Positions 11,317 to 20,979 of a stretch of 64,000 nucleotides of DNA are shown here, one piece after another. The notes beneath the pieces were generated by a model. That model was not told the origin of the DNA. It was given only the letters and a program-made list of their open reading frames with translations, and did not search any database. Numbering within the stretch: the stretch's first letter is position 1; every line of letters begins with the position of its first letter. Made by a program: the position numbers and the translations under genes. Origin of the DNA: Saxidomus purpurata (lineage: Eukaryota > Mollusca > Bivalvia > Venerida > Veneridae); assembly GCA_022818135.1 (NCBI GenBank), contig JAFMSR010000037.1, positions 372,001 through 436,000 on the forward strand, read 5' to 3'.

Positions 11317-11937
11317 CTTGAGTATAACTTAAGTATTGTACATATAATGAAACATCTATGGACTCGTGAAAAAATGATTATGATGTGATATTCACCAGAA
11401 TATATCAATATTGACCGAGGCTATTAGCTTGGTCAATATTACCCTCATCTCGTGACTATCACACCATATCTAATGTCTCACGAGTCAATAATTATACTTT
11501 TTACAGCTGGTATAATATACCGATTGCTAGTCCTGCAGTACCCGCTGCTGAAGTTGACGGCCCTTGCGTAAAAGGAAGTGACACAGACGTAGAGTCCACC
11601 GGTCGTATCAATGGTAGCCTCAGTGGTAGGCTTGGCAACATTGGTGGGAGATGAGAGTCACTCTTAGTTTTTGTTTTCCTCTGAACTGGCTCAGAATCAT
11701 CAGAGTCATCAAAATCTGAGGACATGATCCAATTTGGTGCTCTGTTATCAAGAAATTAAAATTCAACCCAATAATTTAACAATGCATAATGCAACATTGA
11801 AATATAGTTAAACAACTATTTTCAACATGATGCATAGAATTGGTGCAAAAACATGGTATGGTCATACGTGTAATATCTATAAAACAATTAAAAGCCGACA
11901 AAAGTTGAAATGCTGATGCACGTGCTTTAACTTCTTT

Positions 11938-11994
11938 GGGGAGGCTGCATTTTTGGTACGTGGCATTCCCTGTTTAATATTATTTTTGTTTTTT
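11938..11994 (+). mobile_element. TG-core retroposon, copy 7 (about 57 bp, oldest-looking)
   Basis: Smallest and most diverged copy (gcatttttgg, tgtttaatatt). The left arm near 5975-6005, in reverse complement, is the empty site, showing that the insert lies after ttct with a possible 4-bp duplication. Only the last part of the 3' module is present. Confidence 0.8.
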
Positions 11995-12759
11995 CTGGCA
12001 GTAAGATTATTTTTATCTATGATTTTAAGCAGATCTAGGATTCAGTCTCCTATTTAATAAACTATCATTCATGACTGTCACATCGGCCATGCGTACAACA
12101 TTTACCTTCGTTTTCTTTTTTTATAACTGTTATTGTCGTTCGTTTGCAGGTCGCTTTCTTCTGCCACCTGTTTCAATTTAGCACGTGCCTTCTCATAGGA
12201 TTCTCAAAAAGAATTTGAAAATTGAGTTCACTTTATCTGACAATCAGATGCATGTTGAACACTTTAGGCTAATTCATTTCCAAATTGCAGTGTATCAGGC
12301 TCTGGGTTATCTTAATATTTCTAGTAGTTCATTGTAAATAATCTATAAAAATATATATACAGGAACAGCACATTACCAACTTCTGCACTAAAAACAAACT
12401 AGAATCAAACTGCCAAAGTTACATTAATTTAATTATAATATTCATGCTGTCGTTGTTGAAAAAAAATATTTTCTTCAACGGTTAAATGTGATATGCACAT
12501 TGAAAATAAAATATTGACCTCGGATCTTCCTTTGTTTATATTTTTCAGTTAAATACATAGATGAATAACAACAACTTAGGGGTCAAGTCGAAAACCTACT
12601 TGAAAGATATTAGATAAATAAATTCTTACCACTGCGGTAGAGGACCCGTTCTATTTCTTGGTCTGATAAAGTGTCACTTGGTGGTTCTTTCTTCGCCAAA
12701 GCATTGTTAAATCTTGTGGAAGTTTTGTAGGGAGGCCATTTTACCTTTTTTTCACCATA

Positions 12760-13216
12760 AATGGCACTTATGCAATTTCAGTACTGATTTTGAACTCAAC
12801 TATTGCATAAACCATGTCCAAGGCAAACTAAACAGCTTTCATTTTCTTGAAAGCTACAAGTGAACAATTTCTACCATTTAGAAATATATATCCCAACATA
12901 TAGAAGTTTCAATTAAATATTCTGAAAGGATTAAGAAACGAAGGGTAACAATATATGCAACAATTTTTTTAATGCTTGGCCTAAAATTATGAAAACAGGT
13001 CAGAATACTATCTTGGTCACTTGTCACTCAAACCGGTGCCTAAAGTCACTCAACCGTGCATTGCACCATGCCACATGGAGAAAGTGATAAAAAACAAAAA
13101 ACACGTGCAGAATAATTATGACAAGTTTGTCAAAACATCTTGTCATACCACTTGATACTCTTGAGGTATACACATCGCTTTCCGCTATTTACATTGAATT
13201 TGAAGTTCTTGCAATC
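12760..13216. other. Spacer, no gene recognised
   Basis: AT-rich. Nothing recognisable between the right-arm pseudogene and the Tc1-like fragment. Confidence 0.5.
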
Positions 13217-13410
13217 ATGGTACGGCTGACAGAAGTTCAGAGGGGTCAGGTTATTGCATTGCTAATGCAAGGTCAGAGGCTATCCAGCAGTTCAGTGTGA
13301 ATGTTTCCACCATAGAACGTCTTGTCCGTCGTTTGAGAGAAACTGGAAGGTTTCCGACCGACCTCGATCGGGACGAGTCAGTCGATTTCACTTTGCGATA
13401 TTTGGGGGTA
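13217..13410 (+). pseudogene. Tc1/mariner-like transposase N-terminal fragment
   Basis: ATG at 13217 starts MVRLTEVQRGQVIALLMQGQ. The homology changes frame at about 13277 and continues with QQFSVNVSTIERLVRRLRE and TGRFPTD. This is the paired-like double HTH at the start of Tc1-family transposases. No catalytic domain follows. It is a frameshifted fossil, clearly distinct in sequence from the mariner fragment at 1222-1622. Confidence 0.7.
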
Positions 13411-13479
13411 CCGTCAAATGTGCTTCAATTACTAATGAATTATTGGTCAAAATCTATTGAAATTTTGGTAATTTGTTGA

Positions 13480-15359
13480 TTAAAGATGGGTTTTTTATAC
13501 TCATATAAAATGTTGTATATATTACCAAACACATCACTTTAAATCCCCTTAGACGTTTACCCTGCGTTTCTTTATCCTTTCAGTATACATGATTGTGAAT
13601 GTATTTCTACCTCAATGTAATGGTTTATAATGCTGACAAATCGTGTCATAAACTTTACATGTAATCTACTTTGTAATCAGAAATATAAAAGCAATATTGT
13701 TGTATTACACACATTAACTAGTACCACTATGCGTACATATCCTTAAAATTATTTAGCATCAACAAAATGTACCTGCCTGCATATATAAGGCACGATGATC
13801 CAGGCCTCGACACTAGACGTGGTTTGTTGGCCTGGAGGACCCCTAAAAGCTACAGCTACAAATTTCAAGACGTCATGACTTTACATAGAAACTACCTGAA
13901 AGCCAGTTACACAACAGTAAATTAAGCTAAAAATCTTGTTTGTATCAAGTGCTATTCAGCACGATATAATCGGCAGTACTTAAAAAGTTTTAGTACCTTT
14001 AGCCGCTGTATCCGAGGCAATGTGGCGCCAAGCAGCACTTTATGAGATGAATGACAACCGCGCTGAGAAGCGGTATTCAGATATCCCAACTACCTGTCTA
14101 GGCAAAAAACGGAATAAAAATCTACTTAATCACCTCCCCTGAATGTCTGATAAACATGAATATTTGGTGGTGAGAACCCAAAATATACTATTTTATTACA
14201 GTGCTCTATATACTAGCAATCTACACAAAGGATGTTCCTACACTACTACTATCTCTTTGCTAGAGTTATCTACTTATAATCTGAGTTCTACTGTGTTTTA
14301 CTATGCATACTAAAGATCTACATCTTGTATTAACTCTTGCGTATAATAAAGATAGTAATAATGATATAGTAATAATAACTATTATTATTATAATCAAACT
14401 CTTTTTTATACTAAAACTATAAGGTGTCTTATACCATATCGATAGGCAGCACTGTCAGACATATTTGGTTAAGCAGATATTGGAACAAATTTACAAATAT
14501 TATATTGCACATGTCTTGCGAAAATGTCATGGTGCCTTAAACATGTGTTTTCAGCTGAAACTCTCGGCACTTCAATATCATGGATGCAAAATGCAAGCAA
14601 CACCTAAGTACTGTCACAGGACAACACACAACTGAAAAGAAAAAAGAAAAGTATACATATGATGGTAATTGAAACCAGTATACAAATGATAGACCCTATA
14701 ATGGAGCCTTGGGATACACCTTAGACTGTCTGAAATAACTTAGTTTTGGGACTATTGTTTGTAAAGTCAAAGATGATCATCTCAAAATTATTCTTATCTT
14801 ATCTTTTTAGTTCCTGTAGAATTTAATTGGAACACTGCACAGCAAGATTATTGATATCTTCTCAGTTGTCTGATCAATTTTATCAAACTGAAAACTATTT
14901 TATCTTTGTTTGGTTTCTCGATGAGAACATGCTTAAGCATGCTGTATAACAAAACAATATTGTATGGCACTAAGTGAAATAAATTCATTCTATATAGGTT
15001 TAGTTTCTGCACAACACTAGGCATACTCACATTGCCAAAATGCGATATTTTATCAGACTGGCTTGCCATACAGCAAAAATTTATATCAAGTGTGTTTAAT
15101 TTCTCCATGAACACATACTTAGTCAAGCTGTTTAAAATCCTATTGTCAATTATAAATGTTACGAGGTTGAACACCACATTAATTTTGTTATGTTTATATA
15201 TTATATTTCCTCGTTCATGAGTATATTTTCTGTCCATGTTTGTTGTATATATATATATATATCTGTTGTATTCATCTCATTTCATTACCTAACGACTAAT
15301 TTTGCATGATGGGTCTCTTTCACGAATTTTACATTTTCGGGTTTTCACCTGGCGCATGC
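13480..15359. other. Long AT-rich stretch, no gene recognised
   Basis: No family could be recognised. A 129-codon minus-strand frame at 14848-15237 is AT-rich and contains two loosely similar halves about 190 bp apart (around 14890 and 15085), suggesting it translates an old tandem repeat. A short (TA)n lies at about 15247-15262. Confidence 0.5.
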
Positions 15360-15648
15360 GCACTTGGAATACAGTCGATATGGCTTACGCCTGACTTTAT
15401 CTTTTCTCCACCAGAAATTATTTATTTCTGTAATTTTGCCTTTGCAGGTAATTAGTTGTTCCATTTCATTTGTACATCTAATTTGCTTTCGTTTCATGCT
15501 ATTTGTTAGCATTGCGCGCCTGTAATATTGTAATGATATGCATTTTCATGCATTGGGCACTTGGAATACAGTCGATATGGCTTACGCCTGACTTTTTTTT
15601 TCTCCACCAGAAATTATTTTTTTCTTTGTGTTATTGTGCCTTTGCAGG
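15360..15648. repeat. Direct repeat of about 90 bp, copies about 197 bp apart
   Basis: The segments 15360-15450 and 15557-15648 share gcacttggaatacagtcg, then cttacgcctgacttt, and both end with a pyrimidine tract and cctttgcagg, which resembles a splice acceptor. No protein family is recognisable downstream, so this may be a small segmental duplication of an intron end or part of an unrecognised element. Confidence 0.7.
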
Positions 15649-16042
15649 CCTGGTAAACACATGCCCCATCACAGAACAGAAAACCTACGACATTGGTGGC
15701 CAGTGTGGTATTTTATACGTTCATTTGTTGATGCGACGTCTTTGGTACGATCTTTCTGGGAACGAAACTATGTGGTACTTGTTGTATGTATGACGTCAGG
15801 GATTTCCGTTCTTATCCAATGAAATCGACGGTAGTATCAATATCTTCCGGAACAAAAGCTATATCATCGGCTTTCTTAGGAATGTAAATTACGTGATGTA
15901 AACATTGTACAAATGAATTACCGGTATTTTCTTAATGACAGTGAAGTTTTCAACTTTAAATTTAAAGTGATAAACTGATTATTCTACAACGGTCCATTTA
16001 ATTATTGGCACTAACATACTCAATTTCATAAAATCATCTGGC

Positions 16043-16516
16043 ATGGAAGGATTGTCAACTCACCTCGCAGACACACAAACCTCCCTAACCAGAGTGCATA
16101 CCACACCAGTGACCCTTCTCCATCAGCGTACAGTTATTGTGAGGCCGAATGAATCTGTAACTTTGGCAGGCAAGGCAAGGAATTTATCAAACATTACAGC
16201 AGTTGTTACTGACCCTAGTGATACTTTGATGTTAAATGTTTGTCCTAGACTAGTAAAGTTGCAACTAGGTAGTTCCGTCTGTAGAATTCCTATTCGGGTT
16301 TGCAACATTACAGCTCACCCCATCAGTATACATCCAAGAATTACTCTTTGTAATCTTCATGTTGATTCTGTTATAAGAAGCATTGATCCTTCTGAGACTA
16401 TTGTTGATAAATCTCACAATTCTGACAAATATTTAGAAGAACTTGGTATTTCTGTTCCATCCGACACTTTTTCTCCCGAACAACAGTCCAAAGTCGATTC
16501 TTTTCTCAGTAGCTGA
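16043..16516 (+). pseudogene. Gypsy pol: linker between protease and RT
   Basis: An open frame of 157 codons with no protease DSG/DTG motif. Its end (FSPEQQSKVDSFLSS) is the usual helix just upstream of the RT domain, cut by a stop. The next stretch (FSSGSTDLGLTN, HDIKLSDHSPFKEPYRRIP) is the normal start of gypsy RT. The stop at 16514 is probably a point mutation because the same frame region continues in homology directly after it. Confidence 0.7.
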
Positions 16517-17268
16517 AAGCATGTTTTCTCATCAGGTTCTACTGATCTTGGTTTGACAAACTTAATAGAGCATGACATCAAGTTGTCTGATCATTCTCCC
16601 TTTAAAGAACCATACAGACGAATCCCTACCGGTATGTTTGAAGAAGTAAGGGAACATCTGAAAGATTTAACTATGCTGGTGCTATCCGTGATTCTAAAAG
16701 TCCATTTTCTTCAAATGCTGTGTTGGTACGCAAGAACGATGGCTCCTTAGGGTTTTGTATTGTTTTCCGAAAGTTGAATAACCGCACAATCAAGGACGCC
16801 TACGCATTTCCGCGCATTGACGAAACAATCGATTCTTTAGTCGGCTCTAAATTCTTTTCTAAGCTCGATTTACGGTCCGACTACTGGCAAGTGTCAGTCA
16901 AAGAAGAAGACAAGCAGAAGTCCGCCGTCAGCGTTGGTCCACTCGGGTTCTACGAATGTAACCGTATGACTTTTGGGCTCACCAATGCCCCTGCAACGTT
17001 TAATCGCCTGATGGAACGTTGTATGGGAGAGTTACATCTGAAAGAGTGCTTGATGTATTTTGATGATCTCATAGTCTCTGACTCCATCGATTCACACTTT
17101 AGGCGTCTTGAGGCAGTTTTCCAGCGTATTGAGCAGTACAACCTGAAGTTAAAAGGGTCTAAATGTGAATTTTTCATAGACCAGGTTCATTTTTTTTTCA
17201 ACAGTTTTTTGGGTTTCGCCGGATATTACCGACGATTGAGGACTATGCTCAGATTGCCAAGCCTCTGA
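16517..17268 (+). pseudogene. Gypsy pol: reverse transcriptase
   Basis: RT motifs are in order: LVRKNDGSLGFCI, YAFPRIDETIDSL, FSKLDLRSDYWQV (usually a Gly where this copy has Asp), MTFGLTNAPATFNRLM, and the catalytic box YFDDLIV at about 17055. A one-base frame break lies near 16665. About 30 residues after SKCEFF are deleted, leaving a T-rich run, before FLGFAGYYRR of the thumb/connection. Confidence 0.88.
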
Positions 17269-17949
17269 ATGACCTTCTATCAGGAATCCCCACGAACAAA
17301 CCATCAAGGAAGTCCAAGGCGAAAGTTCCTTTCTACTGGAGCTCAGAGCAGTAGAGTGCCTTTGAGACATTGATTAATAGGTTGACTTCTCCTCCTGTAC
17401 TCTCCTATGCAGACTATACTGAACTTTTCAGTCTTAATGTAGATGCAAGTTCGTATGGCCTTGGTGCAGTTCTGTACCAAGCTGACCCTGATGGAATGGA
17501 GCATGTTGTGTCATATGCTAGTAGAGGGATGAGAGCAAGTAAGCGACATTACCCGGCTCATAAACTCGAGTTCTTGGCACTTAAATGGGCCATCTGCGAT
17601 AAAATCCACCGACTATCTTTACGGCAATTCATTGGAAGTTCGTACTGACAATAACCCACTTACATACGTATTTTCTTCAGCCAAACTCGATACCACGAGT
17701 CACAGATGGCTTGCGTCTTTGTCGGTTTATGACATCAAACTGCACTATTGTTCAGGTAAAGAGAATGTTGACGCTGATACTCTTTCAAGACTCCCTCCAT
17801 GTTCTGATTGCTGTGTCATTCTTTCTGATGCTATCAAAGCTTTACTTCTTGCACATTCTGATTGTCCAGACCAACCCGCAGCAGTCGAGTGTGTGTCTCT
17901 TAGTCAGCAGGTTCTCTCTGTTAACCCTAGGGATGAAGTTATGGCTTGA
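17269..17949 (+). pseudogene. Gypsy pol: RNase H
   Basis: Starts with IAKPLNDLL in one frame, then an in-frame TAG near 17350. RNase H itself shows FSLNVDASSYGLGAVL (first catalytic Asp), SRGMRASKRHYPAHKLEFLA (catalytic Glu region) and VRTDNNPLTYV (second Asp), with a frameshift near 17632. The tether sequence DADTLSRLP at the end is typical of Ty3/gypsy. Confidence 0.85.
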
Positions 17950-17964
17950 AGTAACTTAACACAA

Positions 17965-18750
17965 ATGGATTGGAAACAGGAGCAAGCCATTGATCCTGCT
18001 TTGTCTCGAGTCATACAACTCCTTGAATCCGGGCACAAACTCACAGATTGCGAGAAAGCTCACGAGACTGCATTAGTCCGAAGTTACCTGAAAGAGTGGA
18101 ATAACATGTATCTGAAAGATTATGTCCGGTACAGACGAGGTTCTTGTAATGGCTACCCTGTTACCCAGATTGTAATTCCCGACCATCTTGTTAATATTGT
18201 TTTTGAAGGTTTACATGATCATGCAGGTCATCAAGGTTCTATTAGTACCACTGCCTTGGTCAGGTCTTGTTTCTTTTGACCACAGTTAGAGCAGTCTGTC
18301 TAGCACCGAGTTACAAACTGCCGCAGATGCATCCGCCGTAAGACTTTGGATAAGACTACAGCCAAGTTAATTCCAGTGCACTCTAGCTATCCAATGGAGA
18401 TTTGTTGCATGGATTTCCTGTCACTCGATATGTCTCGTGGTGGTTTTGAGAACGTTCTCATAATAACCGACCACTTTACTCGCTTTGCCCAGGCGATCCC
18501 CGCCAGAAATCAGACTGCTCACACCACTGCCAAGCTTCTGTTTGAAAATTTCTGGGTTTCCAAGTCGGTTCCACAGTGATCAGGGTCGAAAGTTTGAGAG
18601 TGACGTGATCCGAGAACTCTGAAAAATCGCCAACATTGAGAAAACCCGGATAACGCCGTACCACCCCCAGGGTAATGGGATGTCTGAGAGATTCAACGAG
18701 ACGCTTATGAACATGCTGGTAGAATATGACAAGAAAGTCAATTGGAATTG
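17965..18750 (+). pseudogene. Gypsy pol: integrase, truncated
   Basis: The zinc-finger region is at about 18210-18340 (HDHAGHQG, then TNCRRCIRRK in a shifted frame). The catalytic core begins with MEICCMDFLSLD (first Asp), followed by ITDHFTRFAQAIPA. After a frameshift near 18575 come HSDQGRKFES (second Asp) and HPQGNGMSERFNETL (Glu). The frame ends shortly after, at the boundary with the DIRS-like element; the C-terminal domain and 3' LTR are absent. Confidence 0.85.
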
Positions 18751-18946
18751 AAAGTTCTGCACGTTACGTAGTATAGTGCAGAACAAATGTCTTAACTAGG
18801 CGGGAATCACAAATGGGCGAGTCATTTGTGCATAGCGGTCACATGGTATTAGGCTGTATAAGGCGGCAAAATAGAGCGAGGTTTTTCATTCTAGGCTTGA
18901 CTTTACTTTATTCGAGACGTAAATTTTATTAGGCTTTAGTTTCAAG

Positions 18947-19226
18947 ATGAATATAAGGGATGGATTGGAGGAGTTGGTACAAGATAAAGTAAAGTCAGCG
19001 TTAAATGAGAACAATGATCAGCTTTTGAGAAACATCGAGGGCATGATAAATAGGATAAGTGTTCCTTCAGTTTCTTCTTCCGAAACTCATGAAAAACTGA
19101 AGCTCAAAAGAAAGAGCAACGAAGAACAATACAAGTATAACGCCAAAGTTATGGCAAAAATAAAAGATATTAGCAGTTCTTTGTTAACACAGGATATCGA
19201 TAGAGCACGGGAGTCAGCAATAGAAG
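18947..19226 (+). pseudogene. DIRS gag-like protein, first exon
   Basis: ATG at 18947 (MNIRDGLEELVQDKVKSALN). The middle stretch (KLKRKSNEEQYKYNAKV) matches the nucleocapsid-like first ORF of DIRS elements of corals and bivalves as I remember it. The frame closes soon after, but a splice-donor-like GTAATT at 19227 and an acceptor (ttatattcag, about 19408-19417) would join it to AKELIKRR in the next part. The intron interpretation is inferred from phase and homology only. Confidence 0.65.
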
Positions 19227-19417
19227 GTAATTTTAGCTCATAACCTATTTCATAACTTTGCATGGCCTATGTGGTTTTCTCTCAGGTATGCGCTATGTAA
19301 ACAGGTAAACGTAAAGTGAGCACGAATTATTGATTGACCATTATCATAATAGATGAGTGAACGCATACATTTGGTCAATAGCGGTGTTGACGCTTATTTA
19401 TTTTTCTTATATTCAGC
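19227..19417 (+). other. Probable spliceosomal intron in DIRS gag
   Basis: GT...AG interval with a T-rich 3' end (tttttcttatattcag). Splicing joins homologous gag segments in phase. Copy 2 of the artificial duplication starts inside this intron (36176 = 19261). Confidence 0.5.
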
Positions 19418-20085
19418 TAAGGAGCTTATAAAGAGGAGGTAAAAAACTGATTCAATTAGCAGACGGTTCAGAGCTAGGTTGGCGTCTGGTGGCAGAGTAC
19501 GAGACGAATCCCATCGCCTCCGGAAGTGAAGATGAAAAACGCATCTATAAGGCGGAGACTCGGGCGAACAGGAAAGTTAAGTCCGAAAAGGTCAAGAAGA
19601 CTAGGACCAGAAATTGGCCTTATCGTAGACCAGCTAATACGGCCCAGCAGACGACAAGTCAGCCCCGTTTCATGGGAACTCAAGGACAACGTCAGCGTCC
19701 AGGAGTGTGTTACTTCTGTGGAGAGGCTGGTCACTGGAAGGCGGACTGTCATTTAAACAAACGCACTAACAATAAGATAAGTGTTTTTGATTGTTGTAAA
19801 TGTTTAGATATTACAGCAGAAAATGAGCTGTCAGTCCGAGTAGAAAATCCTCGGGTCAGTAAAGACAAAAAAGCACATGTTGTACCTGAGAAAAGTCAGG
19901 CGGCTTTTAGCTTGAAGCCTGGTTGTCATGGTGACACTATTCTAGCAGATACCGTTATGAGTGTTATATGTTATAGCAAAGGTATAGGTCAAAGTTACGT
20001 TCCTTTGGATAGTGAAAAGGAAGGAAACCATAAGAAGGTCGCTAGAAAACTGGAGAGACATTTCCTCCGACAAATACATTCTTGA
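19418..20085 (+). pseudogene. DIRS gag-like protein, zinc-knuckle part
   Basis: After a frame break near 19448 the frame reads QLADGSELGW, SGSEDEKRIYKAETRANRKV and a basic region, then a CCHC zinc knuckle CYFCGEAGHWKADC at about 19709-19750, as in nucleic-acid-binding gag proteins. The open frame continues to a stop at 20083. It overlaps the start of the RT frame (from about 20012), as expected for adjoining ORFs of such elements. Confidence 0.8.
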
Positions 20086-20955
20086 TGTTATAGAAAATGG
20101 GTATAAGATACCATTTAGAATCATGCCTGCAAATACATTTTTAAAGAATAACAAGTCTGCAAGAGACAACCCAAGTTTTGTAGAATCTGAAATTAGTACT
20201 TTACTCGAAAAAGGTGTGGTTTCGGAAGTCCAGAAAAAGCCATGTGTAGTAAATCATTTAACTGTTGCTTACAATAAAACAGGTAAGCCTAGGTTAGTTT
20301 TAGACTGCAGGCACGTAAACCAATGTCTTCATTTATTCAAAGTTAGATTTGAAGATATAAAAGTTGCTCAGCAATTGTTTGACATCTCTAGTTACGTATA
20401 TACTTTTGACTTGAAAAGTGCATATCATCATATAGAGATCTTTCCTAAGCACAGAACATTCCTTGGATTTGCTTGGTTGTCTGTGGGCAAGACAAAATAT
20501 TATGTATGTAACGTCCTGCCCTTTGGCATAGCAACGGCAGGTCACATTTTCACCAAAACGTAAGGTGTTTCGTGAAATATTGGAGATCACTAGGTCATAA
20601 AGTCGTCATGTTTTTAGACGACGGTATTGGAGGAAATTCAGATTTCCGACAGTCTGAGAATTCAAGTTTGTTTATACAGAAAAGTCTGAATGATTTAGGT
20701 TTTCTTATAGCTCAAGAAAAATGTAGCTGGTTACCATCTAAAAATGCTAGCTGGTTAGGACATGTCTTAGATTTTCAGTCTAACCGTTTGTTTATAAGCT
20801 GTGAGAGAATAAAACATCTCCAAAGCTCTGTAGATTCTTTGTTTTTACAACTTAAGGCTGTCAAAACACGTCTCAGTCCCGTTAGATTTTTAGCTTCAGT
20901 AGTAGGCCAGGTAGTTTCTCTTCATAGTGTCATGGGAAAAGTAGTCTGTCGCAAG
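20012..20955 (+). pseudogene. DIRS-type reverse transcriptase, frameshifted and truncated
   Basis: Motifs in order: SDKYILDVIENGYKIPF, SEISTLLEKGVV, PRLVLDCRHVN, VYTFDLKSAYHHIEI, RTFLGFAW, VCNVLPFGIATAGHIFTKT, then a one-base frame break near 20563, KYWRSLGHKVVMFLDDGIGG (catalytic LDD), ASWLGHVLDF, and a connection region ending at 20955. LDDG instead of YxDD and the spacing are typical of DIRS/PAT-type elements. The last codons read through the telomere-like repeat as Arg-Val repeats and are not real protein. Confidence 0.85.
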
Positions 20956-20979
20956 AGGGTTAGGGTTAGGGTTAGGGTT
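20956..20979. repeat. Interstitial telomere-like repeat (AGGGTT)4
   Basis: Four perfect tandem units of the metazoan telomere hexamer at the exact point where the DIRS-like element loses homology. The next sequence is an unrelated dispersed repeat. The same tract is at 37875-37898 in the duplicate. Confidence 0.95.

Larger units (their letters stand above)
5571..12260. repeat. Large imperfect palindrome (tail-to-tail duplication)
   Basis: Left arm about 5571-8550 and right arm about 9500-12260 are reverse complements at roughly 90 per cent by eye, with indels, private insertions and at least one rearrangement. A ~120-bp block at 5591-5709 corresponds to 11025-11137 but sits at a different position relative to the neighbouring blocks. 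Both arms carry the DUF4806 pseudogene with 3' ends facing the centre. Confidence 0.85.
9939..12750 (-). pseudogene. DUF4806-family gene, right-arm copy (less decayed)
   Basis: Minus-strand exon segments in order: about 12745-12632 (VKWPPYKTSTRFNNALAKKE, ending RVLYRSG before a canonical gtaag donor); about 12211-12115 (SYEKARAKLKQVAEESDLQ, then KKRKRR before GTAAAT); about 11745-11520 (DDSDDSEPVQRKTKTKS); about 10860-10700 (EEQKEQRRLLQLLL coiled coil, then FPITTVED); and about 10340-10200 (GRTLLNRLMKKVMTNELAVQY, then QGQKGKLPLN). This is the layout of invertebrate DUF4806 proteins: WPPYK region, charged middle, coiled coil, C-terminal domain. The 12.7-kb exon has no counterpart in the left arm. 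Stops shared with the left arm after the coiled coil imply decay before the duplication, or a mispredicted frame. Function is unknown. Confidence 0.65.
16043..18750 (+). mobile_element. Ty3/gypsy LTR retrotransposon, internal fragment (pol), both ends missing
   Basis: A run of pol segments in order: pre-RT linker, RT, RNase H, integrase. No LTR, gag, protease active site or primer-binding site is visible upstream, and the element stops within the integrase core at the junction with the DIRS-like element near 18750. Several frameshifts and internal stops show it is inactive. See the domain entries. Confidence 0.9.
18754..20955 (+). mobile_element. DIRS-like (tyrosine-recombinase) retroelement, 3'-truncated
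   Basis: Starts after the broken gypsy integrase. A 9-bp perfect hairpin (gttctgcac / gtgcagaac, 18754-18762 and 18776-18784) marks the junction. It is followed by a gag-like frame, a probable intron, a zinc-knuckle frame and a DIRS-type RT. The RNase H, methyltransferase and tyrosine recombinase that normally follow are absent. The copy stops where a short telomere-like repeat begins (20956). Confidence 0.82.

Noticed and set aside
14848..15237. 129-codon minus-strand frame
   Set aside because: AT-driven composition, internal similarity suggesting a translated tandem repeat, and no family or start context.
16043..18750. Intact endogenous retrovirus or active gypsy
   Set aside because: No LTRs, gag, protease or envelope, and multiple frameshifts, stops and a deletion within RT.
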